From NCBI RefSeq assembly GCF_947179515.1, contig NC_067477.1, forward strand, positions 131,924,465 to 131,988,464: a DNA stretch of 64,000 bases. Direction: 5' to 3'. Position numbers and translations under genes: made by a program. Position 1 is the first letter of the stretch, and each line of letters opens with the position of its first letter. Under the pieces are notes generated by a model. That model was not told the origin of the DNA and did no database searches. It saw only the letters and a program-made list of their open reading frames with translations. The stretch is from Apodemus sylvaticus. Lineage: Eukaryota; Chordata; Mammalia; Rodentia; Muridae. Positions 43,306 through 52,835 of the stretch are shown here, in pieces.

Positions 43306-43377
43306 GTCCAAGACAGGGTCTTGCTTCTTTCCATGGTGGGCTCTCCAGAGATGAGTGCTAAGAGTCAGGGAGAAGCA
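43306..43377 (-). repeat. 72-bp inverted duplication, right arm
   Basis: This arm starts GTCCAAGACAGG, contains TTTCCATGGTGGGC and ends GGAGAAGCA. It is the reverse complement of 42009-42080 with five mismatches. Confidence 0.93.
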
Positions 43378-43399
43378 CCTTGAGGCAAGCCCATGAGTG

Positions 43400-43672
43400 T
43401 AGGCCAGAGGTCACAGTCGAAGGCTTCATCAATCATTCTCCACCTTATTAATTCATTTACTTATTATTTTTGAATCACAGTCTGTCGCTGAACCTGGACT
43501 TACTCATTTGGCTTGACTGGCCGGCCAGAAAACCCTAGGGATGCTTCTGCCTCTGCCTCCCAGTGGATGGGGTTGCCATAGCTGACCTTCCAGGGGACGC
43601 CGGGAGCAAACTCAGACGTTCATTCCTATGCCATAAGTGCTTTACCAACAGAGCCATCTCCCGAGCTCTGAC
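43400..43672 (-). mobile_element. B4 SINE
   Basis: GGCCAGAGGTCACAGTCGAAG, ACAGTCTGTCGCTGAACC, CTGCCTCTGCCTCCCAGTG and TTTACCAACAGAGCCATC occur in antisense B4 order, nearly full length. Confidence 0.8.
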
Positions 43673-43674
43673 TT

Positions 43675-43820
43675 TTTATTTTTTGATTCAGAACCCTAAC
43701 TAAGTTGCTCAGACTCGTCTTCGCTTCACTCTGTAGCTCAGATAGGGCCCTTGTGCTGTTCCTGCCCAAGCCTCCCTCATAGCGGGGATTATAGGCCTGT
43801 ACCACCATGCCTGGTTAACT
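43675..43820 (-). mobile_element. B1-like SINE, old type
   Basis: TTGCTCAGACTCGTCTTCGC, CTGCCCAAGCCTCCCTCA, then GGGGATTATAGGCCTG and TACCACCATGCCTGG: a diverged antisense B1 or proto-B1. It is directly adjacent to the B4. Confidence 0.6.
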
Positions 43821-44427
43821 TGTCCTGACTTACTTCCCACCGGTCTTTGCTGCTCTTCCCAGTGAATCAGGCTGTCTAAACAGGTTTCTCAGGCTTGATC
43901 TCAAGGTCCTGGAAGGCTCCCCTCTTCCTACCTCACGCACCCGTGGCTTCTGAGGCAGAAATTGGCTTCTTCGAGCTGGCCCCACACTTCTCCCTGTCCC
44001 CTGCCCGGCCCCCAACACTGACACAGGCCCAGGGACCTCCCTGTAAGCCCAGGCATCTCCAGCCTCACTCCCCTCTGTCTGAGTATGCCGTGCCCTGAGC
44101 CTGCACCGTCCTGCGCACCCCTCTCTAGGCCCAGGCCTCCCTGACTTGCCCAGCTCCCAGAGGTTCACAGTCAGCCCGGAACACTCCTCAGCTGCACGGC
44201 CTCTTCAACTCCCTCCTTAAAGACTAGCTGTTCTCTGGGAGGGCTCAGTGCCTAAGGAATGTCCTTCTGACAAAGAAGGCAATGCATCCAAGTGGTCGTC
44301 ATCAGCCACACCTCCAAGACTTCTTTTGAGGTCCCCTTCAGTGAAGGGCTCTGGCTGGCATGCCTGGTCACCGGGCATCTGGCCCTTTACAGCTCCTAAG
44401 CCAGTTGAGATCTTTGGTTGTTGTTGA

Positions 44428-44430
<3 letters not shown>
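43821..44430. other. unannotated sequence
   Basis: No recognisable gene or transposon in about 600 bp. GC-rich in the middle. Confidence 0.4.
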
Positions 44431-44471
<41 letters not shown>

Positions 44472-44480
44472 GGGGGGGGA
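44431..44480. repeat. (GT)n microsatellite with G-run
   Basis: About 20 GT units followed by eight G's. Confidence 0.96.
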
Positions 44481-44636
44481 GGGGTGCACATGCCATGGTG
44501 TGTGTGCGCGGCACTCAGAGGACAGCTTGGTGGAGCTGGGTCTCTTCTCCACTTTTGCATGGGTTCAGAGCTTGATCTCAGGGCGCCAGGCTTGCACAAG
44601 CATCTCCACTGCCTGCTAAGCCAACTCACTGGCCCT
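44481..44636 (-). mobile_element. B2-superfamily SINE (B3A-like)
   Basis: GTGCACATGCCATGGTGTGT, CTCAGAGGACAGCTTGGTGG, then CCAGGCTTGCACAAGC and CTGCTAAGCCAACTCACTGG follow antisense B3A-like order. Confidence 0.6.
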
Positions 44637-45099
44637 TTAAAAAAAAAAAGCGGCTTAGGCTGTTTGGGGGTAGTTAGGCTGGTCTGGCAGACTTAGGGAC
44701 TCTTCTCATCCCTGATGGCAACCAAGGGAAAGAACAGAGACCAGGGTTCCCTGACCATGAGCCCCGCAAGTGTGAGCTTTGGGCCTGACACCAAGCTCGG
44801 GCTTCACAGAGAATGGGGGAAAATAAACATCTCCATGGTCTCACTGCAGACAGAGCTGCCCAGAGCCCTGCACACACAGTCCCCTGGCCACTTCTGCATT
44901 CTGTTTTCAAAGTCCCTTAGCAGTCTGCCCTGACTCTGATTGCTGGCTTTTGGTGACACTAATGCTGTCACTGTCCCGGTGGATATTTAGTGGAGCCAGG
45001 GGAACTGTGTGTGCGTGTGTGCAGGCACGAGGGGCTCTGAGAGGGTTGGAAACAAAAGCCTGGAGTGGGATCCAGGGCACAGCTGAACTGCCCTGAACT
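44637..45099. other. unannotated sequence
   Basis: No recognisable gene or repeat in about 460 bp; an A-run is at 44640-44649. Confidence 0.4.
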
Positions 45100-45330
45100 C
45101 GGCTTTTTGTTTTCAAGGAAATGCATAATCCAAGAACCACCCACGGCCCTGGCCCTGGCGGCCCAGCTAAGCGGGGCTGGAATGCGCTGCCTTTCCCGTT
45201 AGTAATTGTTTTTTCTAGTTAGCCTGTAACCCTTCCCTCGCCGCCGCCTCCATCTCGGCGGCAGCCGGGGCCTGGCTCTGCCTCAGTCTTCCTCAGAGAC
45301 CCGCCGCCCGGCGAGGGATGGATACCAAAC
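45100..45330. promoter_or_regulatory. short CpG-rich islet, candidate regulatory element
   Basis: About fourteen CpGs fall within roughly 200 bp in an otherwise CpG-poor region, including CGCCGCCGCC and CGGCGGCAGCCGGGG. An AT-rich insert, TTAGTAATTGTTTTTTC, sits next to it. AACCACC (RUNX-like) is at 45137. It could be an orphan CpG island, weak promoter or enhancer; no first exon is identifiable. Confidence 0.4.
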
Positions 45331-46320
45331 TCTGTCCTACTTGGGCAGATTTGGCCAGTGGGTTTGGGGACAAATTGTGGCCTGCACTTTCTTCTCCTAC
45401 TCAGAGAGGAGCTAGAGATAGCCCAGGCTAGAGAAATGCAAACCATGGGGTCCACTTGGAGGGACCCCAGAGCAAATGCGGCAGCATCTGTGCATCTTAT
45501 AGTGGCTCCTTTAGGACTGTGAATGGCGTCCCCGTGAGCTAGTAGGATGCGAGGGGAGGACTGTCTTGTCCTGTCTAAGTGTGCCTGTGGGTGCTATGGC
45601 CACGTGCGGGCAGAGACAACATGCTCTCAGACTGACTCAGAACCTCTGTTCACCTAGCCATGGCAGCATCCCTTGGAGCCTTCACTCCTGGAGGAGGCAG
45701 TACCGTGTTTCCTCCCTCAGCCCCCTCAGCCTCACAGCCGCGAGGGTAGAGCAGGGCACCCGAGGTTGGTGTTAGCCGAGCTACACATTTTCAGTCCCAG
45801 AGGGTAAGAGGTCAGGTGCTTAACCTATGACCCTCTCGCCCCCATCCTATTCCCACCCTGGCCAGCCCTTTGTACTCCAGGTCAGGACCTCCTCCTGCAT
45901 TCCCTGGAGTGGCCTCTGCTCAGATGGAGGTGGGTGTGGGGTTAGGAGGACTGCACTCTGCCTGTTAAGTTCTCAACACACTCCCATAGCGTCCTGCCTA
46001 TGTCTCATCCTCCAGGGGCCTGGCCTCTGGCCAACGAGGGGCGGGCCGGGCGCTGGAGGTCGACTCAGCCCCCAGCTCTCCTGTAGGTAGGAAGGTCTTG
46101 CTGGAACCACCAACTCTGGAGGCTGGGAGACTGGGGCCTGTGCTGACAAGACCAAGGCTTGGGTTGAGTGGCAAGCCTTGGGGTCCAGGCTGGCTGTGCC
46201 CTGGGCAGCTGGTGAGATGGGCAGAGCCGGAACGCAGTCCAGCTCGGCCACTGAACATGTGGTGCAAATCAAAGAAAGGCCTTTCCCAGCCAAAGCAGGA
46301 ATGCAGCCGAGTGGGATTTG
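45331..46320. other. unannotated unique-looking sequence
   Basis: No recognised gene or transposon in about 1 kb. GC-rich, with overlapping open frames lacking domains. Confidence 0.45.
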
Positions 46321-46400
46321 GGACCAGGCCCTTTTAGACGTTTAATTATAAGCAATATTTTCCCAAGCTTCCTAAATTGACCGTGGAGACCTGCTGGTGT
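46321..46400. promoter_or_regulatory. AT-rich candidate regulatory block
   Basis: ACGTTTAATTATAAGCAATATTTT holds homeobox-type TAATTA cores in repeat-free DNA, with GC-rich sequence on both sides. Evidence is compositional only. Confidence 0.25.
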
Positions 46401-46756
46401 TAGTGCCTGTGCCGTGGACAAGAAAGGGGGGGTGAATGGTTGTTAAAGTGCTTGCCGCAGGTTTATTTCAGTAAGTGTTTTGGGGTGAGAGTGCTCACAC
46501 AAAGTAGAGACTGAAGGCATGTTTCTGGAGTTTAGAGGCACATGCCCACAGGCATGATGAGACACAGGGGCGGAACCCGCCCTAGCTTAACAAACACCTG
46601 TAGAGAACCACGGTACAGACAGTTGCATAAACAACCTGGAAATCCCTCCCCAAGCACCTGGAAGCTTCAGAAAGGAAAAGACTGCTGATGGCTCCGCCCA
46701 CTCCTCACCTCTGCCTCCTCCCAGCCCTGCAGGCTTCAGAGGCCTTCTGGAGGGGT

Positions 46757-46945
46757 GTGTGTGTGTGTGTGTGTGTGTGTGCACACGTGTGTCCGTGTGT
46801 TCATGTGTGTGTGTCTATGCTCTATGCGTGTTTCTGTGTGTTCATATATGTGTGTGTGTCGGTACATGTTTCTGTGTGTTCATGTGTGTGTGTGTGCATG
46901 TGTTTCTGTGTGTTCATGTGTGTGTGTGTACACACACGTATGTGT
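46757..46945. repeat. compound GT-rich tract
   Basis: GT arrays alternate with TTCATGTGTG and TTTCTGTGTG units for about 190 bp. A longer period is visible: GTTTCTGTGTGTTCAT recurs at least three times. Confidence 0.95.
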
Positions 46946-47639
46946 GCAGTCAGCTCACAGCAAGGTACTTCTGTTTGTGTTCAAGTCTCCGGGAGGCTCA
47001 ACTGTCTGAGAAGGAACACAAAGCCTTTGTGGGAAAGAGCAGCCAGCCTCTACACCCCAGTTAAAGTCTTGAGGCACCTTCCTAGTGAGACAGTCTAGTA
47101 GTCTGAGGAACAGCTTGTCCAGATTACAGAGGTGGAGCCCTGAGGTGTTCCTCGGGAAATCTGGCCTCCAGGGAGCAAGGCTCCCTGGGCCCGGGATTGC
47201 CTGTCTTTCGTCAGGGCTTCCAGAGCAAGCTATGGGCACCCCACAGTGGGCCTGGTGTCTAGCCTGTCTTCACTGGTCACCTGTTCTCCTGCCACCTGGG
47301 GTACTTGACGCCTTTGCTGTAACAAAGCAATACTGCTCTGAAGGCCCCAGAAGCTAGAAAGAGCAGACACACAGGCAAAGGTAACTCTTTGTCCCTCTCT
47401 CTGTCCCTGTCCTTCATGTTCCATGCCAGTCCAACCCAGGTGGACACCAGAATCCCTGTGTGAGACACAGGGAGCCCAGAAAGCAGACCAATATCTTCCA
47501 GCCAGGGTTTGAGCAGGAGGAACCTCGGTGGCTGTCACAGGCCAGGCCGTTGCTATTGTCCTTATCTGGGGCTCCTGGATCTTACACCATGTCCTCAACG
47601 GCCTCTGGAGTCAAGGGGCCCCGTTGTTCCTCCCCAAGC
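46946..47639. other. unannotated sequence
   Basis: No recognisable gene or transposon in about 700 bp. Confidence 0.4.
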
Positions 47640-47780
47640 GGACCGTTAAGGTTTCTGTTGTTAGGGGAGCGGGTGGGGGTGGGCTGTCTGCTTAATTAAT
47701 CATTTTGGGCCACCCTGGGAAACTCATTAAACTATCTCAGGCTGGGAGCCGGAACACTGTCCTCAAAGTCAGATAGAACT
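47640..47780. promoter_or_regulatory. candidate conserved noncoding element
   Basis: GCTTAATTAATCATTTTGGG and ACTCATTAAACTATCTC lie in repeat-free sequence beside a GC-rich GGGAGCGGGTGGGGG stretch. The TTAATTAA palindrome and ATTAAAC-type homeobox cores suggest a regulatory element. Confidence 0.3.
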
Positions 47781-47839
47781 TTCTAGTTTGTTATATTGGG
47801 GTCTCTTTTTCTTTCCATTCCTACGTATATGTGGGTAGG

Positions 47840-47846
<7 letters not shown>

Positions 47847-47880
<34 letters not shown>
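47847..47880. repeat. (GT)n microsatellite
   Basis: About 17 uninterrupted GT units. Confidence 0.96.
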
Positions 47881-47881
<1 letters not shown>

Positions 47882-47934
47882 AAGCGCGCCCTTGTATCTA
47901 TCATTCTTGTGCGTGTTTTTGTTTCCTAGATTCT

Positions 47935-48205
47935 GCAAGGAACTTCCCCTGATTCTTCTTAATTACCAGCAGCAAAGACATTCACCGAGCGAGCGAGCGA
48001 GAGCAAAGGTCAAACCCCGCCTGTTTTCCTTGCATTTCATTTTCTGGCAGTTCCCACAATAGTGTAGATAAGTTAAAGATTACGGCAATCTTTTCTAATT
48101 AAAGTAATTAAAAAGCGGGGTGATTGTACCTTTCATCTGAAAGGGAAAATATTTACTCATTTAACTGTAGGCCCTTAAAAGCATTCAGGAGGTCTGTTTG
48201 GACAA
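47935..48205. promoter_or_regulatory. candidate enhancer-like element with nuclear-receptor and homeobox motifs
   Basis: A repeat-free block containing GCGAGCGAGCGAG (47986 region), CAAAGGTCA at 48004-48012 (DR1/HNF4-like half), AGATAAG (48066, GATA), GTTAAAGATTA (48072-48082, HNF1-like) and TAATTAAAGTAATTA near 48096-48110. Clustering of distinct lineage motifs with AT-rich flanks is typical of enhancers. No exon features are seen. Confidence 0.4.
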
Positions 48206-48242
48206 ACGGATGTTCTTCCCCTCCCCCCCTCACCTGCTCTCC

Positions 48243-48244
<2 letters not shown>

Positions 48245-48280
<36 letters not shown>
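48245..48280. repeat. (CA)n microsatellite
   Basis: About 17 CA units followed by a G-rich stretch. Confidence 0.96.
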
Positions 48281-48282
<2 letters not shown>

Positions 48283-48434
48283 GTTGGGGGGGTATGGAAC
48301 TTGGGGCAGTCTGATCAGGGTAACCTGCAAGAGTCAGGCAGGAAGGAGGGACCCTAAGGCCCTTTAGCCTGCTTCTTGCCATGCATTGTGGGGCAGCCTC
48401 TGGGGCCCTTGAGTTTGACCCAGGGTGGGGTTTT

Positions 48435-48575
48435 CATCTGTTGCTGTGTTTGATTTTGTTTTGATGAAGCAAGGCCTTCTTGTACAGACTGGTCTGGAAC
48501 TCACCTTGTATTCAAGGTTCTCCAGGCCTTGAGCTCCTAATCCCCACACCTGCCTCAGCCTCTGAGGCGCTGGTC
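48435..48575 (-). mobile_element. B1-like SINE remnant
   Basis: AGCAAGGCCTTCTTGTACAG, CTGGTCTGGAACTCACC and CACCTGCCTCAGCCTCTGAG: a diverged antisense B1. Confidence 0.5.
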
Positions 48576-48736
48576 TTCAGGGGAGACTCTGGCTCTGCCA
48601 GTGGTGTTTATCATGGCCCCTGGCTGATGCGTCCCCTTTAAGTCTGACATGGATTGGGTTAAGAGTTCTTCAGAGAGGTTGGTCAGTCTTGGAATTGTCT
48701 TCCCATCTTTCCCTGTTATGGCCCAGCAGACAATTT

Positions 48737-48928
48737 TTTTTCTTTTCTTTTCTTTCTTTCTTTCTTTTCTTTTCTTTCTTTCTTTTTTTTTTTTTAGGCA
48801 GGGATTCTCTGTGTAGCCCTGGCTGTCCTGGAACTCACTCTGTAGACCAGGCTAGCCTCGAACTCAGAAATCCACCTGCCTTTGCCTCCCAAATGCTGGG
48901 ATTACAGGCGTGCACCACCACTGCCCAG
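48737..48928 (-). mobile_element. B1 SINE, young, with 14-bp target-site duplication
   Basis: TTTC/TTTTC tail grading to poly-T, then GCAGGGATTCTCTGTGTAGC, CTGTCCTGGAACTCACTCTG, GACCAGGCTAGCCTCGAACTC and ATGCTGGGATTACAGGC. CCAGCAGACAATTT is present perfectly on both sides (48723-48736 and 48929-48942). The best-dated insertion in the window. Confidence 0.97.
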
Positions 48929-48942
48929 CCAGCAGACAATTT

Positions 48943-50567
48943 CTACATTGACCTTTTGTACAAGTCCGTATGTGGCATGGGCTTCCCGCAGAATGGCTGA
49001 AATCTAGCCGTGGTCCTCTGCTCCCACCCCCAAAACCAAGCCCAAGGCACATTAATCACCCTGTTTCCTGGTGTATGAAGCTAAAAGGTCCGAGCTGAAA
49101 CCTTTCCTAGATGGGTGCTTCTCTGGTGAGGTGCAGCAGTGGAGACACGGCAGCCTATTCCAGGGGTAGGTGCTTGGGGCAATGGGATGTGTGACTGGAC
49201 AGAGTAAACAACCAGGCCATGAGTCTGGAGGCCTGGGCTCTTTTTCACACCTAGTCTCCCCTGCTGGGAGATGCTTCAGAGCTGGACAGCTCCCCCAAGT
49301 CCTCAGGACATGACAGGAAAGCTCCCATAATACTCTGGTTCACCAGCAAGGGCCTGGCTGCCTCTGCCTGTCCCAGGCTAGGCAGCACCCATAGCCTGAT
49401 CCAGAGCCCCTAGCTGATGCAACCCCTGCCCAAGATAACCAGCCAGTGTGAGCAGAGCAGATCTACAGTGGAGCCATCCATCCCGGGAGCCCATGGGTGT
49501 GGAGCTCTTCCCGGGTGTGAACTTAGCGTCAACAGCCTGTCTTCAGACTCAGAACTCTAGGAAAGCCACCCCCAACCTCCCTCTTCCTTGGCCTGATTGT
49601 TTCCTTGCCCCTGACACGCCTCCCATTGTTCTACCCGCTGGAGTAGGCGGCCCAGAGAGGCAGATCTCATTGTGTCAGTTCTCGGCCTGACCAGCAGCCG
49701 TAGTACCACCATCCCCAGGAAACAGACTCACTGTCCCACCTAAAGCGGAGGCTCCTGAAACCCACCTCGCATCATGTTCTTCCTCCCTGAAGCATCTCAC
49801 TGGGCCCCCGGCAGCCCGGGGCTCCTGCAAACCTGTACACACAGGTGTCCACTACAAAAGGGTAAACAATTAGAGGGTGCCTGGATGCCTGGAAGCCCAT
49901 CAGTAGAGCCCAAGGGGCAAGCTTTTATCTTCCAGCACAATGCAGTGCCCGGGGAACCCTGGCCTCCTTCCAATGCCAGCGTTATCCGTCTGCACTGGCT
50001 CCCTCTACTCCAAAGCTGCCTCAGCCGGAAGGGTCAGGGCGCTGGCAGCACAGGCCTGGTCTCCTTCAGCTGGATTCTGGGAACTGTGTTTGACCCAACC
50101 TACGCATTTGGTGATTAACTTACTCAAAGGAAACTGTCCCTCGGGGACTGGAATCCACGCTGCAAAAATAAATTCTCCCCAGGCCCAGCTGTTCTTATCC
50201 CCCTTTCTCTGCATTATGCCGTCTCCCCTGCTCTCTTTCTTTCAGCTTTTTATCTTTATTCTTCCTCCCACGGAGATCCAAACAAATCTGGTAAACAAAA
50301 CTGTCAGGCCATTCTCTTAAAGAGATAGCTTAGTTTTCCTTTCTGCTGGTAGGCCCCAAAGGACAGTGGGAGGCGGGGCCAGGAAGTGGTCCTCGCTTAG
50401 GAGACTGGGAGAAAGGAGAGGTTAGCCTAAGGCAGTCCAGAAAACTGACCTGTTTCTATCCTCCATTTACCATACCTCAAGGAAGTGAGGGACGAGGAGG
50501 GAGCCATTAGGGCCGTATCACCATAGCAGACTCCTCTGGGTAGGACTGACGTCCAAGTGTGAACATC
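48943..50567. other. unannotated unique-looking sequence
   Basis: About 1.6 kb without recognised gene or transposon. The part at 50150-50340 is pyrimidine-rich with AAACAAATC and GTAAACAAAAC (FOX-like) motifs and could be regulatory. Open frames lack domains. Confidence 0.45.
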
Positions 50568-50791
50568 TAGACCTTGCTATCTTTTGTTGTTGTTGTTGTT
50601 GTTGTTGTTGTGGTTGTAGTTTATGGTATTTTTCGAGACAGGGTTTCTCTGTGTAGCCCTGGCTGTCCTGGAACTTACTCTGTAGACCAGGCTGGCCTTG
50701 AACTCAGAAATCCGCCTGCCTCTGCCTCCCAGAGTGCTGGGATTACAGGCGTGCACCACCACCACCTGGCTAGACCTTATTATCTTTTGTT
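50568..50791 (-). mobile_element. B1 SINE with (TTG)n tail and long target-site duplication
   Basis: A GTT-repeat tail is followed by GAGACAGGGTTTCTCTGTGT, CTGTCCTGGAACTTACTCTG, GACCAGGCTGGCCTTGAACTC and GTGCTGGGATTACAGGC. The flanks TAGACCTTGCTATCTTTTG (from 50568) and TAGACCTTATTATCTTTTG (from 50771) differ by one base in about 20. Confidence 0.96.
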
Positions 50792-51012
50792 CCCAAGATC
50801 AGAAAAGGCTTTCTTCTTTCTGTAGTATGTCTTATGAAATGTATTTTCATGTGTGCCTCCGCCACTGGATCAGGTAAACACATCTACAAAATGACAGAGC
50901 GTAAAAGATAGTGACATCAGAGATCTGGGTCCTCATAGTCACAGGCTGTTTTCCTCTGGACTTCATCTACTTGTATGTTGCTGTTGTAGTGACTGAAGTG
51001 GCCATGGGGGTC

Positions 51013-51105
51013 AGTGTGTGTGTATGTGTGTGTATGTCTGTGTATATGCATGTGTGTGTTTGTGTGTGTGCATGGGTATATCTGTGTGTGTTTGTTTGTG
51101 TGCTA
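51013..51105. repeat. GT-rich low-complexity tract
   Basis: Irregular GTGTGT, GTATGTG and GTTTGTG units over about 90 bp. Confidence 0.85.
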
Positions 51106-52589
51106 GGCCACTGCATTGAGAAACCTCTGTTCCAAATAAAAAACCTCTATAACCCAAATAATTGAGTGTACTCCTCTCTAACCCAAGTCATCTGAGTGGG
51201 AGATCGGTTGCTTATAGTGGGCAGGCTGAACTCATTCTATTCCCAAAGAATGGGACAGCTGACAGGCCGGGTCTCAAAGTCGCCTGGGAATTCTGTGCAG
51301 GATGTTTGCTGAGGTTCTGCAGGCCTAGTGGCTGCTCCAGATCCAAGTCGTGACGTCTGAGGCCGCTCCTCCTGTGGTGCGCGCCTTGAGCGTGTGAAGC
51401 CGCCTTTGCCCGTTTCATGTCCCCCAGCATAAAGTTCCCATAGCTTTTAACATGAGCCCCCAGTGAGCTAAAGAGCACTGAACCAAGGTGGCTTTTCCCC
51501 TTTAAGAAAACACAGAGCCCTTCCCACTCCTTCTTGGAACCAGGCAGAAAAATCTCTTGGTGGGCAGGATTACACGATTACCCAACTTTCCCAAAACAGA
51601 CCTGAAGGCTTGGGACTAAAATGAGTTTTTGTGTGAGCCTTTCCCAGTGATTTATGACAGATGTGGTAGCCCAGCTCGGCCTCGCCCTTCCCTCCTTGTA
51701 CCAGTGACTTCCTGTTACCTTCATTCTGGCCCCTACGATTTCCAGAGACACAGTTTTCAGAGAAGAAGAGCTTCAGCTCAGATGGCTCTGGCTTGGTGGG
51801 ATCGTAGCACATCCTTGGGGCCTGGGTCTGCTCTCCCAAGCTTTTCTGGTCTACCAGGAGAAGCTCTTGAAGCTATTGTGACCTAGAAGAAAGCAGGAGG
51901 CCCTATTGGGTCTTAAGCCAGTCAGGCCTCTTCCTCAGCCTCCTGCAGGCCCTCTTTCCACCCTGGATCCTGCGCTCAGCCTCCTAGTGGCCCTCTGTGA
52001 CCTGGATCTGCCCTGTGGCCTCAAAGCTGGCCTGTACTTTGCAGAAAGAAAAATCCTAAACACCAGCCACAGAGCCCAGGTTGTGCTGGGACTGTCAGAG
52101 GAGGCCACTGGGGAGAGACACAGGGCTTGACCATAAGCCAGGAAGATGTGTTCCAGAATTCTCAGCAGGCCTCCTGCACACAGAAGTCCCCCTAGAGAAG
52201 CCATATGCTCTCAGCTGGTGTCTCTGCAGGGGACCTTCTCCTTGAAGAAGCTGGTGGCAGAGAAATGAATCTTAATAAATCATTCTTTCAATAATGCCTT
52301 GGCCCCTTACAGCTAGCATGGTCCTCTTCTTAGCCATTTGCTGCCTCAAAAATCCCCTAGGATATAACCTGAAGGTCTGCATGAAGATATGAGTCTGCCA
52401 GTGTAGCCATGTGGCAGGCGCCGGGAGCTGCCTGGCCAGGTCCCCTGAGCTGTTAGATCCTGGGTCATTTGCAGAAACCAGAAACCTGAGTCCAGAGCAG
52501 ATTCCGGAATACAACAGGCCAACAAGCAGAGTTCATCTGGGAGCCCTGCTGGTGTAGTTATCCTAGGTACAGAATATAGGTTTATTAAG
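51106..52589. other. unannotated unique-looking sequence
   Basis: About 1.5 kb with no recognised gene or transposon; open frames lack domains. Confidence 0.45.
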
Positions 52590-52655
52590 TCTCAGAGGGC
52601 TGGGGGCATGTTCAAGGCCTCAGGGTTCAGTCCCCAGCACCATAAAGCCAAACCA
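52590..52655 (+). mobile_element. ID-like SINE fragment
   Basis: GGGCTGGGGGCATGTTCAAG, then GCCTCAGGGTTCAGTCCC and CAGCACC matches sense ID (GGGGTTGGGGATTTAGC, then GGCCCTGGGTTCGGTCCCC). The B-box is present; the middle is lost. Confidence 0.55.
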
Positions 52656-52797
52656 ATTGCCAACGCTGGACAGAAAAGTCTATGTCTCCTAACAGTGGCC
52701 TGTAGGGATCACCTGAGCGTTCTGATGCAGTAGAAATGAGGCCTGAGGACCTGGATTTCCAGTTAAGTTCTCAAATGTGCACTTTGGGAACACAGCT

Positions 52798-52835
52798 GGG
52801 AGCTGGAGAGATAACTCAGCTGTTAAGGGTTAGGC
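52798..52835 (+). mobile_element. B2 SINE head fragment
   Basis: GGGAGCTGGAGAGATAACTC and AGCTGTTAAGGGTTAGGC are the first 35-40 bases of a B2-type element; the rest is absent. Confidence 0.6.

Noticed and set aside
42830..43354. Cys/Val/Tyr-rich frames resembling a small cysteine-rich secreted protein, and antisense His/Thr frames
   Set aside because: Product of the TG/TATG tract; cysteine spacing follows the repeat period, not a fold.
46688..47098. 136-codon Cys/Val-rich frame
   Set aside because: It is driven by the GT-rich tract at 46757-46945, with no homology on either side.
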